Shown: positions 33,974 to 43,503, numbered from the stretch's first letter. The stretch: 64,000 bases of DNA from Bacterioplanes sanyensis (GCF_014652515.1 NZ_BMYY01000006.1:62001-126000); one strand, 5' to 3'. Notes: a model not told the origin generated them from the letters alone. Translations and numbers: made by a program.

Positions 33974-35089
33974 TTAATACCCCGTCATTTCCAAATAGCC
34001 GACGCCCACGGCTTGTTTATTGTCGAACACCTGTACCGGCCCTTCCCAGTAGGGGAATAAAGTATCCAGCCAGGCATTGGCGGAGCGGGCTTTAATTTGC
34101 CACTGACGTTTTAACGTTGGCAATGACAGTTGCCAGCCGGTGGGAATGCGTTTTTCGCCTTGGGCGGTATCAATAACGTCAAACCCCGTGGGCGTTAGTT
34201 GAATATCATCGCTATTTAATGGCGTGACCTTGTGCTCGGGCGTGATCCAGCTGCCGGAATAATAATGTTGCTCCGTATCGCTGTGGCGTAGACGAAAGGC
34301 CATCAGTTTATGGCCGTCGGCCAGTTGCAGTGAAAACCAATCCCAACCGCTTTGATTTTCTGCCAACGGCTGTGAGCTCCATTCGCGATCGAGCCAACCC
34401 TGGCCCGTTAATGCGACGCTATCGCCAGTACGGGGCTGCCACTGGCCAACAATATTGATGCTGGGCTGGCTGTAATAATAACTGGCCTGACCTTGCTCGG
34501 ATTTTTGGCTAAAGCCTTGCTCGCCGTGCAATACCCAAGGCTTATTGCTGCTGAGTTGCAGTGTGAGCGGCTGGCCCTGAATACTAAGCGTTAATTGGCC
34601 CGGCAGTGGTGACGGGCCATCCCCCAGCCACTGCCAGTCGTCCAACCAGGCGTCAAATACAGGTTGTGATTGCACACCGGCCTGACCAATGCCGCCGCGG
34701 GCAAAGCGTTCTTCGTACAGGTGTTTATCGCCTTGGCTAATAGCGGCGTGCGCCATCCAGCTTTGGCCACTGGCCCAAGGCGAGGCATGTTCTAGGCCCT
34801 GTTGCTGAGCAAACAGCGCCTGGCGAAAAAGAGTAAAGTGCACACCATAATGTTGGCCGTTGGCACCCTCGAGGTTGGCGGTTAAGTACCACCATTCGAT
34901 GCGAAAATCCGGGTGGGGGCCGTGATCCTGCGGAAAGTCTAATGTATAGCCCGGCACTACCGGCGCAAACTGGGCGGCACCGTCGCCATCGCGCAATACC
35001 TGATAAACGTCATTTGCCTGTTGGCCATAGCCAGGCCCAGCCCACAGCAATAACGCCAGCACTGGCACTGAGCAAAACCACTGCTTCAT
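33974..35089 (-). CDS. Periplasmic lipocalin-like protein (AttH/CrtC-N family)
   Basis: A 371-residue protein with signal peptide MKQWFCSVPVLALLLWAGPG. The mature part has FPQDHGPHPDFRIEWWYLTA (the 'EWWY' motif) and, later, GQGWLDREWSSQPLAENQSG with GWDWFSLQLADG and GYLEMTGY at the end, the hallmarks of the AttH family with two lipocalin-like beta domains (related to carotenoid 1,2-hydratase). These proteins are normally encoded with an ABC transporter having an FtsX-like permease, as here. The start overlaps the permease stop (ATGA at 35086-35089). An accessory or carrier role in lipophilic-substrate export is inferred. Confidence 0.85.
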   Translation of the reverse strand: MKQWFCSVPVLALLLWAGPGYGQQANDVYQVLRDGDGAAQFAPVVPGYTLDFPQDHGPHPDFRIEWWYLTANLEGANGQHYGVHFTLFRQALFAQQQGLEHASPWASGQSWMAHAAISQGDKHLYEERFARGGIGQAGVQSQPVFDAWLDDWQWLGDGPSPLPGQLTLSIQGQPLTLQLSSNKPWVLHGEQGFSQKSEQGQASYYYSQPSINIVGQWQPRTGDSVALTGQGWLDREWSSQPLAENQSGWDWFSLQLADGHKLMAFRLRHSDTEQHYYSGSWITPEHKVTPLNSDDIQLTPTGFDVIDTAQGEKRIPTGWQLSLPTLKRQWQIKARSANAWLDTLFPYWEGPVQVFDNKQAVGVGYLEMTGY

Positions 35090-37566
35090 TCGTCGGCCCC
35101 CAATTGCTTTAACGCATAAGGTAGACGCTGGCGCACTTGCAAGGCGGCGATGGCAAAGGCGATAGCGGTTACACCCAAACACAACAGCGCCAATAGCAGC
35201 GCAGGTCGGCCTTGCCATTGCAGCGGCATGGTCCAACCAAACGACAACACGTTGATGTCATGAATCAATAACCAGGCCAGCGCGCTGCCCAGGGGAATGG
35301 ACAATACCCAGGTGAGCATTAAGCACAGTGCCAATGGCACCGCCGTGAGTTGCAGCCACTCGCGCCAACTTACTCCCATAGCACGCCAGTGGGCATAGTG
35401 CGGTAAACGCTGCTGATGAATCGCAAGCAAGGCGGCCAATAAGGCGATACCGGCAACGGCAAAGGTCAGGGTATTGATGGCAGCCGTCATGGCAAAGGTG
35501 CGATCAAAAATCCGCAGCGAAAGCTGCAATATGGCGCGGCGATCGATCCAATCACCCGGCTGGGCACCGGCCTCAACTAACGCCTGTTCGACCTCTGTCA
35601 TATTGGCGTCTTCATCTAGCCACAGTGCCAGCCCTTGAGGCTGTGCATTCGGCCACAGCTGTGCCACGCGCTGATAAGGCAGATAAAACTGAAAATAGGG
35701 GTTGCCATAATCGTAGTAAAAACCGGCAAGGGTAAAGCGCTGTTGCTCACCATTGCCAAGCGGCAAATAAATAACATCGCCGAGCTGTTTACCGGCTAGG
35801 TGTTGCACTTGCTCATTGGCCAAAATGCCGTCGTCAGGCCAAGCTGCGCCGCCTTGTGGATAACTCTGGCTGGCCATGGGCAGCTGTTGCACATCGGGCG
35901 CGCTGGGGTCGAGGCCGCGAATCAGAGTCGGGCGGCCTTGCCAGCGCAGACGCAAACCATTGCGCTCATGGCTATCCAGCAGCCAAGCGTATTGGCTGAG
36001 CTGGTGGGCATCGAGCTGCTCGCTTTGCACGTAGACATCGGCAGCAATGCGTTGCTGCAGCCAGTTATCCAACGCTTGGCGAAACGAGCCGACCAGATTA
36101 TCGACGCCAAAGTTGGCGGTGAGTGCCAGTAGCATGGCCATCAGCGCCGGGCGCAGCGGCCCTAGTTGAACTTGCCCTTCTGCCCAACACCATTGCGCCA
36201 GCCCAGGCTTGGCGTTTTGGCTAAGCCAATGCAGACACTGGCTTGCCAGCCAGGGCAGCAGCCAGGCGCCAGCAAACAACAGTGCCGCCAACAAGGCAAA
36301 GCCATGAGCGAGTGAATTAAGCCAGGGGTAAGACAGCAGCGCTATTGCCAGCAAAACTGCGGCGCTGATGGCTAGGCGGCGTTGACTGCGCTGTTCTTGC
36401 TGCAACACGTCTACGCCTTGGCGCTGCGCCAGCACGCCCTGGCGGCTGCGCTGCCATAGCGGCCATACCAAGGCCATCAATAGCCCAACACTGGTGAGCA
36501 GCCAGGCCTGCAGCAATACCTGAGGCTGTAGCAATAAGCGCTGATCCAACACGGCGCCATAAAGATGTTGCAGGGTTGCCGCGACGGCGGGCAGTAATAA
36601 CTGGCTTAGGCCAAAGCCCGCAGCCAGCCCCAGTGCGGTGCCGATTAAGCTCAGGGTAAAACCCTCCAGCACAATGGCGCTGGTGAGTGTGCGGGCGCTC
36701 ACTCCCAGTTCACGCAGTGTGGTCAATGTGCTGGCGCGGCTGTGCAGGGCAAAGCGCACGGCGTTAAACACAATAAACAGGCCAACGGCAAAGGCCAGCA
36801 AGCTCATGGCGTTGAGGTGAATGTGCAAGCTGGCGGTCAGCTCGGTTAAATCTAACGGTTGCTGATTGCTGCGACGTTTGAGCTGGGGGGCGTATTGATT
36901 AAGCCATTGATCCAGCCGCTTAAGTTCGGCGGGGTCAATGGCCCCGACGGCCAAATAGCTGAGATGGGTTTCGCCCAAGGTGATGGCCGCTGCACCTATG
37001 TCCATAAACAGGCGTTGGCCTTGGCGTGGCTGGCTATCAGTCACGGCCGGTGGCAGCTGGCGGCCATCGCGCAGGGTTAATCGTTGCCCGGCCTGTAATG
37101 GCAGCGAGTTGGCCAGGCTGGCGGGCACCCACACGGCGTAAGGCGGCTGGCTCAGTTGTGACCAGGCGCGCATATCGACGCGGCTATTGCTCTGCTCTTG
37201 GGTTGGGCTTGTGCGGCTGGCGCTCATGGCCATTAAATCCGTGGCAATCAGCGTCAGTGGCTGGTTGTCTAGCGTGCTCAAGCGCAGCTCTAGCACTGGG
37301 TAGACTTGGCGAAACCCGGCGCGGCGCAGGGCGACATAATCGCTTAACGCCACCCTGCCATTGGGGGCTTGAATCCAATGGCTGGCCTGAGCGTCGAGTA
37401 GCTGGTCGGCCTCGGCATAGCTGGCGCGGGCATGGGCATTAATGATGTGCACTGCCGACCACAGGGCCACGCCGGTAATCAGGCCGAGCAGTAAAAACAG
37501 CGTTTGGCTGGGGTGGCGGCGATAATGGCTAAGCAGTGTTAGCCAGCTCCATAACAACGATCTCAT
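35086..37566 (-). CDS. ABC transporter permease, FtsX-like (MacB-type architecture)
   Basis: An 826-residue inner-membrane protein with two FtsX-like permease modules. The first contains TM helices near 20-40 (SQTLFLLLGLITGVALWSAV) and a cluster around 250-370, with a periplasmic domain between; the second has helices near 430-460, a second periplasmic domain with AWPDDGILANEQVQHLAGKQ, and final helices around 690-820. Such permeases pair with LolCDE/MacB-type ATPases and move lipophilic molecules or lipoproteins across or out of the inner membrane. It is between the ATPase gene (38-bp gap) and the lipocalin gene (4-bp overlap). Confidence 0.9.
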   Translation of the reverse strand: MRSLLWSWLTLLSHYRRHPSQTLFLLLGLITGVALWSAVHIINAHARASYAEADQLLDAQASHWIQAPNGRVALSDYVALRRAGFRQVYPVLELRLSTLDNQPLTLIATDLMAMSASRTSPTQEQSNSRVDMRAWSQLSQPPYAVWVPASLANSLPLQAGQRLTLRDGRQLPPAVTDSQPRQGQRLFMDIGAAAITLGETHLSYLAVGAIDPAELKRLDQWLNQYAPQLKRRSNQQPLDLTELTASLHIHLNAMSLLAFAVGLFIVFNAVRFALHSRASTLTTLRELGVSARTLTSAIVLEGFTLSLIGTALGLAAGFGLSQLLLPAVAATLQHLYGAVLDQRLLLQPQVLLQAWLLTSVGLLMALVWPLWQRSRQGVLAQRQGVDVLQQEQRSQRRLAISAAVLLAIALLSYPWLNSLAHGFALLAALLFAGAWLLPWLASQCLHWLSQNAKPGLAQWCWAEGQVQLGPLRPALMAMLLALTANFGVDNLVGSFRQALDNWLQQRIAADVYVQSEQLDAHQLSQYAWLLDSHERNGLRLRWQGRPTLIRGLDPSAPDVQQLPMASQSYPQGGAAWPDDGILANEQVQHLAGKQLGDVIYLPLGNGEQQRFTLAGFYYDYGNPYFQFYLPYQRVAQLWPNAQPQGLALWLDEDANMTEVEQALVEAGAQPGDWIDRRAILQLSLRIFDRTFAMTAAINTLTFAVAGIALLAALLAIHQQRLPHYAHWRAMGVSWREWLQLTAVPLALCLMLTWVLSIPLGSALAWLLIHDINVLSFGWTMPLQWQGRPALLLALLCLGVTAIAFAIAALQVRQRLPYALKQLGADE

Positions 37567-37604
37567 AGCAGCGATCTCACAACAGCAACCTCATAAAAAC
37601 GGCT

Positions 37605-38273
37605 TCACGCTGACAGCTCCGCTTCTAATCGGCCATGCTGCAGACGCCAGCTGTGATCGCAATAGGCGGCCATGGCCGGGCTGTGGGTGACCATCAGCAA
37701 ACTGCTGCCGTTATCGCGCACCAACTGACTGAGCAGCTGCATCACTTGCTGGCTGGTGTTTTCATCCAGATTGCCGGTGGGTTCATCGGCCAATACCAAA
37801 GCAGGGCGGTGCAGCAGGCTGCGGGCGATGGCCACGCGCTGTTGTTGGCCCCCGGACAGCTGCTGCGGCAAGCGTTTGAGTAGCGGCCCTAAGCCAAGTG
37901 TTGCAATGAGGTGCTGGCGAAAGTCATCGTCAAGGTTGCCTGTTAAACGCGCTTGCAGTGACAGGTTGTCGAACACAGAGAGGGTCGGGACCAGATGGTA
38001 TTGCTGAAAAATCAGGCTGAGTTGAGTGCGGCGCAATTGATTAAATTGCTCATCACTGAACTGATGCAGTGGCTGTTGTTGCAGCCAAATTTCACCACCG
38101 TCGGCGCGATCTAAACCAGCAATTAAGTGCAATAGCGTGCTTTTACCGCTGCCGCTTTCGCCCAGCAGCGCCGCCGACTGGCCAGCTTCCAGCTGCAGCG
38201 ATGCTTGCTGCAACACACTGACCTTGCCGTCGGGCTGATCAAAACTTTTATTCAGTTGGTTAATGTGCAGCAT
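37605..38273 (-). CDS. ABC transporter ATP-binding protein (LolD/MacB-like)
   Basis: A 222-residue ATPase. Walker A is [20 protein letters not shown], the Q-loop is in [17 protein letters not shown], the signature is [20 protein letters not shown], Walker B is [14 protein letters not shown], and the switch His is in [10 protein letters not shown]. The '[10 protein letters not shown]' sequence and size place it with LolD/MacB-type ATPases that serve FtsX-like permeases, consistent with the next gene. The ATG at 38271-38273 was chosen; a GTG two codons upstream is possible. First gene of the leftward ATPase-permease-lipocalin operon. Confidence 0.93.
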   Translation of the reverse strand: MLHINQLNKSFDQPDGKVSVLQQASLQLEAGQSAALLGESGSGKSTLLHLIAGLDRADGGEIWLQQQPLHQFSDEQFNQLRRTQLSLIFQQYHLVPTLSVFDNLSLQARLTGNLDDDFRQHLIATLGLGPLLKRLPQQLSGGQQQRVAIARSLLHRPALVLADEPTGNLDENTSQQVMQLLSQLVRDNGSSLLMVTHSPAMAAYCDHSWRLQHGRLEAELSA

Positions 38274-38397
38274 AAACACCGGCTTCCAGCGACTGTGCTG
38301 TCATTGTCACCTGTTCGCCCAGGCATTGCCACACTGTAAGAATCTAGAAGCTGTGGCGACTCAACAGCAACTACCCATTTGACTGGAGATTACTGCA

Positions 38398-38868
38398 TTG
38401 AAAAAGTTAATCACGCTGCTGCTTAGCCACGGCCTAGTGGCGGTATTCGCCTTTGCTGCGGGTATTTATACCCTGCCGATTTTGATTGCCGAGGCGCCTC
38501 CGAGCGCAGAGCTTTGGCAGCAACGTGAGCAGCAGGTGGTGTATCGCACGGCATTTGATCATCAGCGTCAAGACAGCGATTGGCTGCATCGCGGCCAGGG
38601 TGAGGTGCTGGTTGGGCGTGATTTTGTTTCGTTTCAGGGCTCGCTGTCGCCAGGGCCAGATTATCGCTTATATTTCTCGCCCGAGTTTGTCGAAACCGAG
38701 GCCGACTTTTTACGCTTAAAAGAGCGCATGCTGAACGTTGGTGATGTGCGCAGCTTCAACGGTTTTGATGTGCGCTTTAATGCCATCGACTTGCAGCGTT
38801 ACAACAGCGTGATTGTTTGGTGTGAATCGATGAATCAGTTTATTACCTCAGCTCAGTATCGCTTTTAG
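38398..38868 (+). CDS. DM13-domain protein
   Basis: A 156-residue protein with an N-terminal membrane anchor (LLLSHGLVAVFAFAAGIYTL) and a DM13 domain: AFDHQRQDSDWLHRGQGEVL, SLSPGPDYRLYFSPEFVETE, then RSFNGFDVRFNAIDLQRYNS and VIVWCESMNQFITSAQYRF at the end, with the conserved Cys near the end of the domain. DM13 is proposed to be an electron-transfer or redox domain. The start is a TTG at 38398, after TGGAGA; no ATG is better placed. The domain is about 110 residues and the rest is the anchor. It stands divergently to the ABC operon. Confidence 0.85.
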   Translation: MKKLITLLLSHGLVAVFAFAAGIYTLPILIAEAPPSAELWQQREQQVVYRTAFDHQRQDSDWLHRGQGEVLVGRDFVSFQGSLSPGPDYRLYFSPEFVETEADFLRLKERMLNVGDVRSFNGFDVRFNAIDLQRYNSVIVWCESMNQFITSAQYRF

Positions 38869-38999
38869 CCAAGAGCGAGCAAAATAGCTCACGCTATCTT
38901 TAGGGTGTTGAACCCTATAAGCTTGCTGGGCAATTGTCTGTGCTTAGTTCGCTGTTATTGGTATCGGGTGACAGCACAGGAGCAAAGTAGCTTTTTACT

Positions 39000-39827
39000 A
39001 TGAAAGACCAACATATTTTCTGGCGCGATGAGCGCTTGCCTCACGTCGAGTTACGTTTGGTTAAAGAGGGGCGCAACGTTTGTTATGCACCGCATAGCCA
39101 TAGGCAATGGTCGATGGGCGCCATTATTAATGGCCACAGCAGCTTTGATTACCGTGATCAGCAGTTCGATATACACAGCGGCGATTTGGTATTGATGAAC
39201 CCTCAATGGGTGCACGTTTGCAACCCCATCAGCGATGCTTGGGGCTACTGGATGTTGTATGTCGATACTCCTTGGTTGGTGCAGCTACGCGCGGAACTAG
39301 GCCAGCTGTCAGGTGAGCAGTGGCAGGATATCGACACGGCGGTGATTGCCGGCCCTTCGCTGTGGTTTGAGCGCTACCAGCAAATGGCCAATATTTTAAT
39401 CGACGAGCAAGGCGAGCTACTGGACAAAGCCTCGGCCTTGTTGGAGTTTTTGTCCGACTTATTTTTGTATTTGGCGCAGAAGCCCGAACCTCAGGTTGAA
39501 ACCCATGCGCCTGCGCCGCAAGCCTTGAATCAAGTTGCGCAGCAACTGCAACACGCGCAGGAGAGCGCTCCCACATTAGCCCAGTTGGCCCAGCTTGCTG
39601 GTTGCAGTGAAGGCCATTTGGTCCGGGCTTTTAAACGTCAGTTTGGTCTGGCGCCGCACGCTTATTGGTTGGACCAGCGCATCCAGCAGAGCAAAGTATT
39701 GTTACGCCAAGGCTTGAGCATTGCGGAGGTGGCGCTAGCATCAGGCTTTACAGATCAGGCGCATTTTCAGCGTGTATTTAAAAAGCTCACAGCCGCAACG
39801 CCAGGGCAATTTATGCGCCGGCGCTGA
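39000..39827 (+). CDS. AraC-family transcriptional regulator
   Basis: A 275-residue regulator. The N-terminal half is a cupin-like AraC ligand domain (HSHRQWSMGAIINGHSSFDY, DLVLMNPQWVHVCNP). The C-terminal part has two helix-turn-helix motifs: LAQLAQLAGCSEGHLVRAFK, then SIAEVALASGFTDQAHFQRV, followed by FKKLTAATPGQFMRRR. This 'cupin-AraC' type with a LysE exporter gene next to it is a very common arrangement for regulation of amino-acid or small-molecule export. Here the LysE gene is convergent, ending about 75 bp away. The inducer is not known. Confidence 0.9.
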   Translation: MKDQHIFWRDERLPHVELRLVKEGRNVCYAPHSHRQWSMGAIINGHSSFDYRDQQFDIHSGDLVLMNPQWVHVCNPISDAWGYWMLYVDTPWLVQLRAELGQLSGEQWQDIDTAVIAGPSLWFERYQQMANILIDEQGELLDKASALLEFLSDLFLYLAQKPEPQVETHAPAPQALNQVAQQLQHAQESAPTLAQLAQLAGCSEGHLVRAFKRQFGLAPHAYWLDQRIQQSKVLLRQGLSIAEVALASGFTDQAHFQRVFKKLTAATPGQFMRRR

Positions 39828-39874
39828 TGCCTTATCACCCTTGCGTTTTAGGGCTGGGCGAGTGTGTGCCGAAT

Positions 39875-39886
39875 GGGGGGGGGGGG
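39875..39886. repeat. 12-base poly-G tract
   Basis: A run of twelve G residues lies between the stops of the convergent AraC and LysE genes. Long G tracts slip during replication and are also sites of sequencing error; it lies outside both reading frames. Confidence 0.8.
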
Positions 39887-39901
39887 CAAACGGCAGCTGC
39901 C

Positions 39902-40492
39902 CTAAACCAATAAAGCGCCGCAACTGGCCGCTAATAACAGGCCGAGGCTACGGTTAACCCAGCGCAGCTTGTTGGGCTGTTGAATATGGCGGTGCAAAAA
40001 ACTTCCCGCTGCCAGCCAGCAGCCAATAGAAAGCCAGCAAATCGGGGCGTAGATGGCGGCAAAGATCCACACCAGGGTTGCGTCCCCGTTGGCGGTGTAA
40101 GCGCTAATGCCTGCCGCCGATGCCAACCAAGCTTTCGGGTTCAGCCATTGCATTAAGGCGCCGGTAAAAAAGCCGGGTTGATGTGTTTTTTCTTCTAAAT
40201 CCAGATTGCCATTGCTAATAAACAGCTGAAATGCCAAATACAACAAAAATGCGATGCCGGCCCAGCGCAGAACGGTGTTGAGCAAAGAGAATTGTTGCAG
40301 CAAGGTGTGCAAGCCAAAGCCGATGGCAATAAATAAGGCAGTAAAACCCAAAGCCGCGCCAGTGACGAACCATAACCCTGTGCGCAGCTGACGCCTTATG
40401 CCATTGCTTAAGCTCACTAAGTTAACCGGGCCTGGCGAAATTGAGGCGGCTAGGGCAAAACTGGCCATAGATAGCCATAGTGTGGTTGTCAT
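39902..40492 (-). CDS. LysE/RhtB-family amino-acid exporter
   Basis: A 196-residue inner-membrane protein with six predicted helices. The start MTTTLWLSMASFALAASISP continues into GPVNLVSLSNGIRRQLRTGL, the conserved 'ISPGPxxxxxxxxGxxxGxxxG' block of the LysE/RhtB superfamily, and the NPKAWLASAAGI motif is also present. These proteins export amino acids or related compounds. The ATG at 40490-40492 follows AGGAGAACTTC. The adjacent AraC gene may control it. Substrate unknown. Confidence 0.9.
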   Translation of the reverse strand: MTTTLWLSMASFALAASISPGPVNLVSLSNGIRRQLRTGLWFVTGAALGFTALFIAIGFGLHTLLQQFSLLNTVLRWAGIAFLLYLAFQLFISNGNLDLEEKTHQPGFFTGALMQWLNPKAWLASAAGISAYTANGDATLVWIFAAIYAPICWLSIGCWLAAGSFLHRHIQQPNKLRWVNRSLGLLLAASCGALLV

Positions 40493-40655
40493 CGAAGTTC
40501 TCCTGTCAAATACGCTCCAGAGTGTGTCTATTTGGCAGACGTGTGTATTGAACAAAACTGACCTTTTTCTGGCGCAAGTGGCCGCAACGCTGTGTGCTCA
40601 CCGAGCATGATATACTCGCTCAATTATTGATTTACTCAGCAGTGAGGCCTAGCTC

Positions 40656-41672
40656 GTGAATACTAAGCGCATCGCTATTCTTTATACTGGCGGCACCATA
40701 GGAATGCAGCCCAGTGACAACGGCTTAATACCGGCTGCAGGCTATCTGACTTCGCGCTTACAGCAAGAACCAAGACTGCAGTCTGGCCAAGTGCCGGCCT
40801 ACGACTTGGTGGAGTATGAGCCGCTGTTGGATTCTTCTGATATGGAACCCCACCATTGGCAGCAAATAGCCGAAGATATCGCTCAGCGCTACAGCGATTA
40901 CGATGGCTTTTTAGTCCTGCATGGCACGGACACTCTGGCTTACACAGCCTCGGCGCTGTCGTTTTTATTACCCGGCATCGATAAACCCGTCATTGTTACT
41001 GGCTCACAGCTGCCGTTGGCGGAGCCACATAGCGATGGTCATGACCATATCGTCGAAGGTTTGATGTTGGCGGCCAAGCCTGCTTGTGCCGGCGTTAATG
41101 TGTTGTTTCATCATAAATTGTTGCCTGGTAATCGGGTGACCAAAAGCTCGTCTGTGGCGCTAGGGGCATTTACTGCGCCTAACGCAGCGCCCGTGTGGGT
41201 GATGGATGCCAGCTCTGGGCCTTCGCCTCTCGACGTCAAAACCCAGCCGGGGCTGGCACCGCAAGTGCCGCCACTAAAGCCCTGCCGCATTGGCGTGTTA
41301 ACCCTCACCCCGGGCATGCCCAAAGCGATGCTGGTGCACTTTTTCAATCAGCCTTTAGATGCAGTGATTTTGCGCAGCTACGGCGCTGGCAATGCGCCTC
41401 AGCAAGCGGATTTTATGCGTTTAATTGAGCAGGCCTGTGAGCAAGGCACGGTGGTGGTGAACTTAAGCCAATGTGACCACGGTGGTGTGGCCATGGGCAC
41501 CTACGCTGGCGGCAGTGCCCTGGCACGTGCGGGAGTTATTTCGGGCGGCGATATGACGCTAGAGGCGTGCTACAGCAAACTCGTGGTGCTGCTCAGCCAT
41601 TACGACAGCGTCGATATTATTCGCGAGCGCATGCAGCTTAACTTGGCTGGAGAGCTGACCCAACGCGATTAA
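40656..41672 (+). CDS. ansA: Type I (cytoplasmic) L-asparaginase
   Basis: A 338-residue amidohydrolase converting asparagine to aspartate and ammonia. It shows the first catalytic Thr motif ILYTGGTIGMQPSDNG and the second motif FLVLHGTDTLAYTASALSFL, then VIVTGSQLPL and VILRSYGAGNAP. There is no signal peptide, as expected for the cytoplasmic type I enzyme (E. coli AnsA is 338 residues, the same length). Start is GTG at 40656 following GAGG. It is followed 14 bp later by a small membrane protein gene. No other asparagine gene is near. Confidence 0.95.
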   Translation: MNTKRIAILYTGGTIGMQPSDNGLIPAAGYLTSRLQQEPRLQSGQVPAYDLVEYEPLLDSSDMEPHHWQQIAEDIAQRYSDYDGFLVLHGTDTLAYTASALSFLLPGIDKPVIVTGSQLPLAEPHSDGHDHIVEGLMLAAKPACAGVNVLFHHKLLPGNRVTKSSSVALGAFTAPNAAPVWVMDASSGPSPLDVKTQPGLAPQVPPLKPCRIGVLTLTPGMPKAMLVHFFNQPLDAVILRSYGAGNAPQQADFMRLIEQACEQGTVVVNLSQCDHGGVAMGTYAGGSALARAGVISGGDMTLEACYSKLVVLLSHYDSVDIIRERMQLNLAGELTQRD

Positions 41673-41686
41673 GGGAGAACGACGGC

Positions 41687-42013
41687 ATGATGTCGGCACT
41701 GGCAAAGAAAATCGACTGGTACCAGCAGCCCGAGCGGCGACGATGGAAGCAGCTTTGGCATGCTGTGGAGCTAGCTCTGATTGGGCTGTGTGCCGCCGCC
41801 GTTGTGGTGACGGTTGCTGTTTATGCCAGTGGCCCGGGCCAATTAGTGTTGTGCGCTTTTTCTGCGGCGATCGCCATATCAGCCTGGGCTTTGGCCATCA
41901 ATGTGGGGCGTGGCAATGATTTGCTGCGTTGGCAAATTTTAGCCATGACTCTGGGGTTGGGTGCTGGCATGGGGTGTGCGGCGCTGGCTGGCATTAACCT
42001 GCTATTTGGTTAA
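41687..42013 (+). CDS. Small membrane protein of unknown function
   Basis: A 108-residue protein with a charged N-terminus (KKIDWYQQPERRRWKQLW) followed by three hydrophobic segments (ALIGLCAAAVVVTVAVYA, LVLCAFSAAIAISAWALAI, and ILAMTLGLGAGMGCAALAGI). I recognise no family. It starts 14 bp after the asparaginase stop with GGGAGAACGACGGC upstream of ATGATG, so it is probably co-transcribed with ansA. Confidence 0.65.
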   Translation: MMSALAKKIDWYQQPERRRWKQLWHAVELALIGLCAAAVVVTVAVYASGPGQLVLCAFSAAIAISAWALAINVGRGNDLLRWQILAMTLGLGAGMGCAALAGINLLFG

Positions 42014-42040
42014 ACGCAACCATCACCGCTTGTTGCTACG

Positions 42041-42526
42041 TTAAGGGGCTGTTGATGACACTTGGCTGCTCTTTGCTATGTCCTTGTCCAGCGCAATAAA
42101 CCAGTCGTTAATGGACGTCACTTTCGAATGGCGAGCGGAGGCAAATTCACCGCCTTCGGCCACGTAACGCACGCTGTGCTGCTGATCCATAATGGCAATA
42201 GACGGAATGCCTTTGCCTACTGGGTCACCAAAGCGTTCAGTAAATGCCATGTTTTTATCCCAACGGCCAATATCCACATGCATGACTACATAGCGCTGTT
42301 GAATGGTGCTGGCTAATGGCTCTTCAGCGAGTTTTTTATTAAAACTGCGGCAATCTGGGCACCAGTCTGAGCCAAAAATAACCAGTATTTGCTTTTGTTG
42401 CTGTTGCGCCAGCTGGGTGGCTTGTTGCAGCTGTTTTTCTGGATCTGCGTCTGGCTCATATTGATAACCTTGAGCCATTGCACCCAGGGTGGTTAGCCAC
42501 AGGCATAAACTCAGCAGTGTTTTCAT
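42041..42526 (-). CDS. Exported thioredoxin-fold protein
   Basis: A 161-residue protein with a signal peptide (MKTLLSLCLWLTTLGAMAQG) and a thioredoxin fold: VIFGSDWCPDCRSFNKKLAE holds the active-site CPDC, and the cis-Pro is in VGKGIPSIAIMD. The Cys pair and export suggest a periplasmic thiol-disulfide exchange role, similar to the DUF255/thioredoxin_7 group. The target is unknown. It is a single gene, facing the membrane-protein gene. Confidence 0.85.
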   Translation of the reverse strand: MKTLLSLCLWLTTLGAMAQGYQYEPDADPEKQLQQATQLAQQQQKQILVIFGSDWCPDCRSFNKKLAEEPLASTIQQRYVVMHVDIGRWDKNMAFTERFGDPVGKGIPSIAIMDQQHSVRYVAEGGEFASARHSKVTSINDWFIALDKDIAKSSQVSSTAP

Positions 42527-42739
42527 CGTAGCGTATCCTTACTTAACAGATTCGTTGTTGGTCGTTGTTTGATGCAGTGCTCAGCGGCCATGCAGAAAGT
42601 CACAGGCTCGTCGGCCTTTGGGCCAATAGATATATCACAAAAGGCATGACTTACCCTGTGCTACTTAACCGAAGCGGGGCCCATATATGGCTTGGGCCTG
42701 CCTCCACATTCGGTACATAAACCAGCAGTGCTGCAGGTA

Positions 42740-43075
42740 TCATGCTTTTTTTACAAATTGTGCAGTGACCATTATTTCGCCGGCGCCATCGACCTTGCAA
42801 TCCAGTTGGTGGTCTTTGCCATCGACGATGCGGCGAATCAGCGCTTTGGTGCCGATTTTAAGCACCATAGAGCTGCCTTTTACTTTTAGATCCTTGATCA
42901 AAGTGACTTTATCGCCCTCAGCCAGCTGGGTACCGTTGGCATCCCGCACTAGAATGCTGTCTTCTTCTGAGACGGCATTCGGGTTCCATTCATAGGCACA
43001 TTCTGGGCAAATCAATAAATCTTGATCTGGATAGACAAATTCAGATTCACATTTAGGGCAGGGAGGAAACGACAT
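42740..43075 (-). CDS. yjdM: PhnA/YjdM-family zinc-ribbon protein
   Basis: A 111-residue protein that begins MSFPPCPKCESEFVYPDQDL, with a CPxC-x16-CPxC zinc ribbon (second pair in ICPECAYEWNP). The C-terminal domain, GNGT-like DANGTQLAEGDKVTLIKDLK and VKGSSMVLKIGTKALIRRI, is the PhnA beta domain. Despite the old name (phosphonate use), YjdM's biochemical role is not established. The ATG at 43073-43075 was chosen, following GAGAG; earlier in-frame starts are less likely. Confidence 0.9.
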   Translation of the reverse strand: MSFPPCPKCESEFVYPDQDLLICPECAYEWNPNAVSEEDSILVRDANGTQLAEGDKVTLIKDLKVKGSSMVLKIGTKALIRRIVDGKDHQLDCKVDGAGEIMVTAQFVKKA

Positions 43076-43503
43076 AAAAACTCTCGAGGCAATCAAAAAA
43101 ATAGGGCTGTCTCACCGTCCTGTTTGCGGTGCAGCGTGCGAGTAACGGGCGCTCAGACCATGGCGCTTGTGACAAAAAATGACCAGTGTTGGTCAATCAA
43201 CGACATTATGAAAACCTGCTGCACGTGCTCTACGCGCTCTGTGACGAGCCGAACGGTTTAGAGGCTAGTGAAGTATCATAGTGTGTAATACATCTGAAAC
43301 GTACCCGTGCGGGTGTAAAAACCGATGCAATGTCGCTGAGTGATGTATGCGATAGTTGAACACTGTGTGCGTGCAGGCTCCCCAAAGCCTGCGCAAAGTG
43401 AGGATAACAGCGTTCTATGTTTGTGCTTTGCTTGGGAGGCTTTTACTGTGCTTGTGCGTGACCGAGTCTCATGGTCCACCAGTCTCTGGCTAAGGAGGTA
43501 AAT
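43076..43503. other. Intergenic region, nothing recognised
   Basis: About 430 bp between the divergent yjdM and small membrane protein genes. I see no reading frame with protein-like composition, no RNA gene, and no clear operator. It should hold two promoters. The downstream gene has a strong AAGGAGG ribosome site at 43492-43498. Confidence 0.4.
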
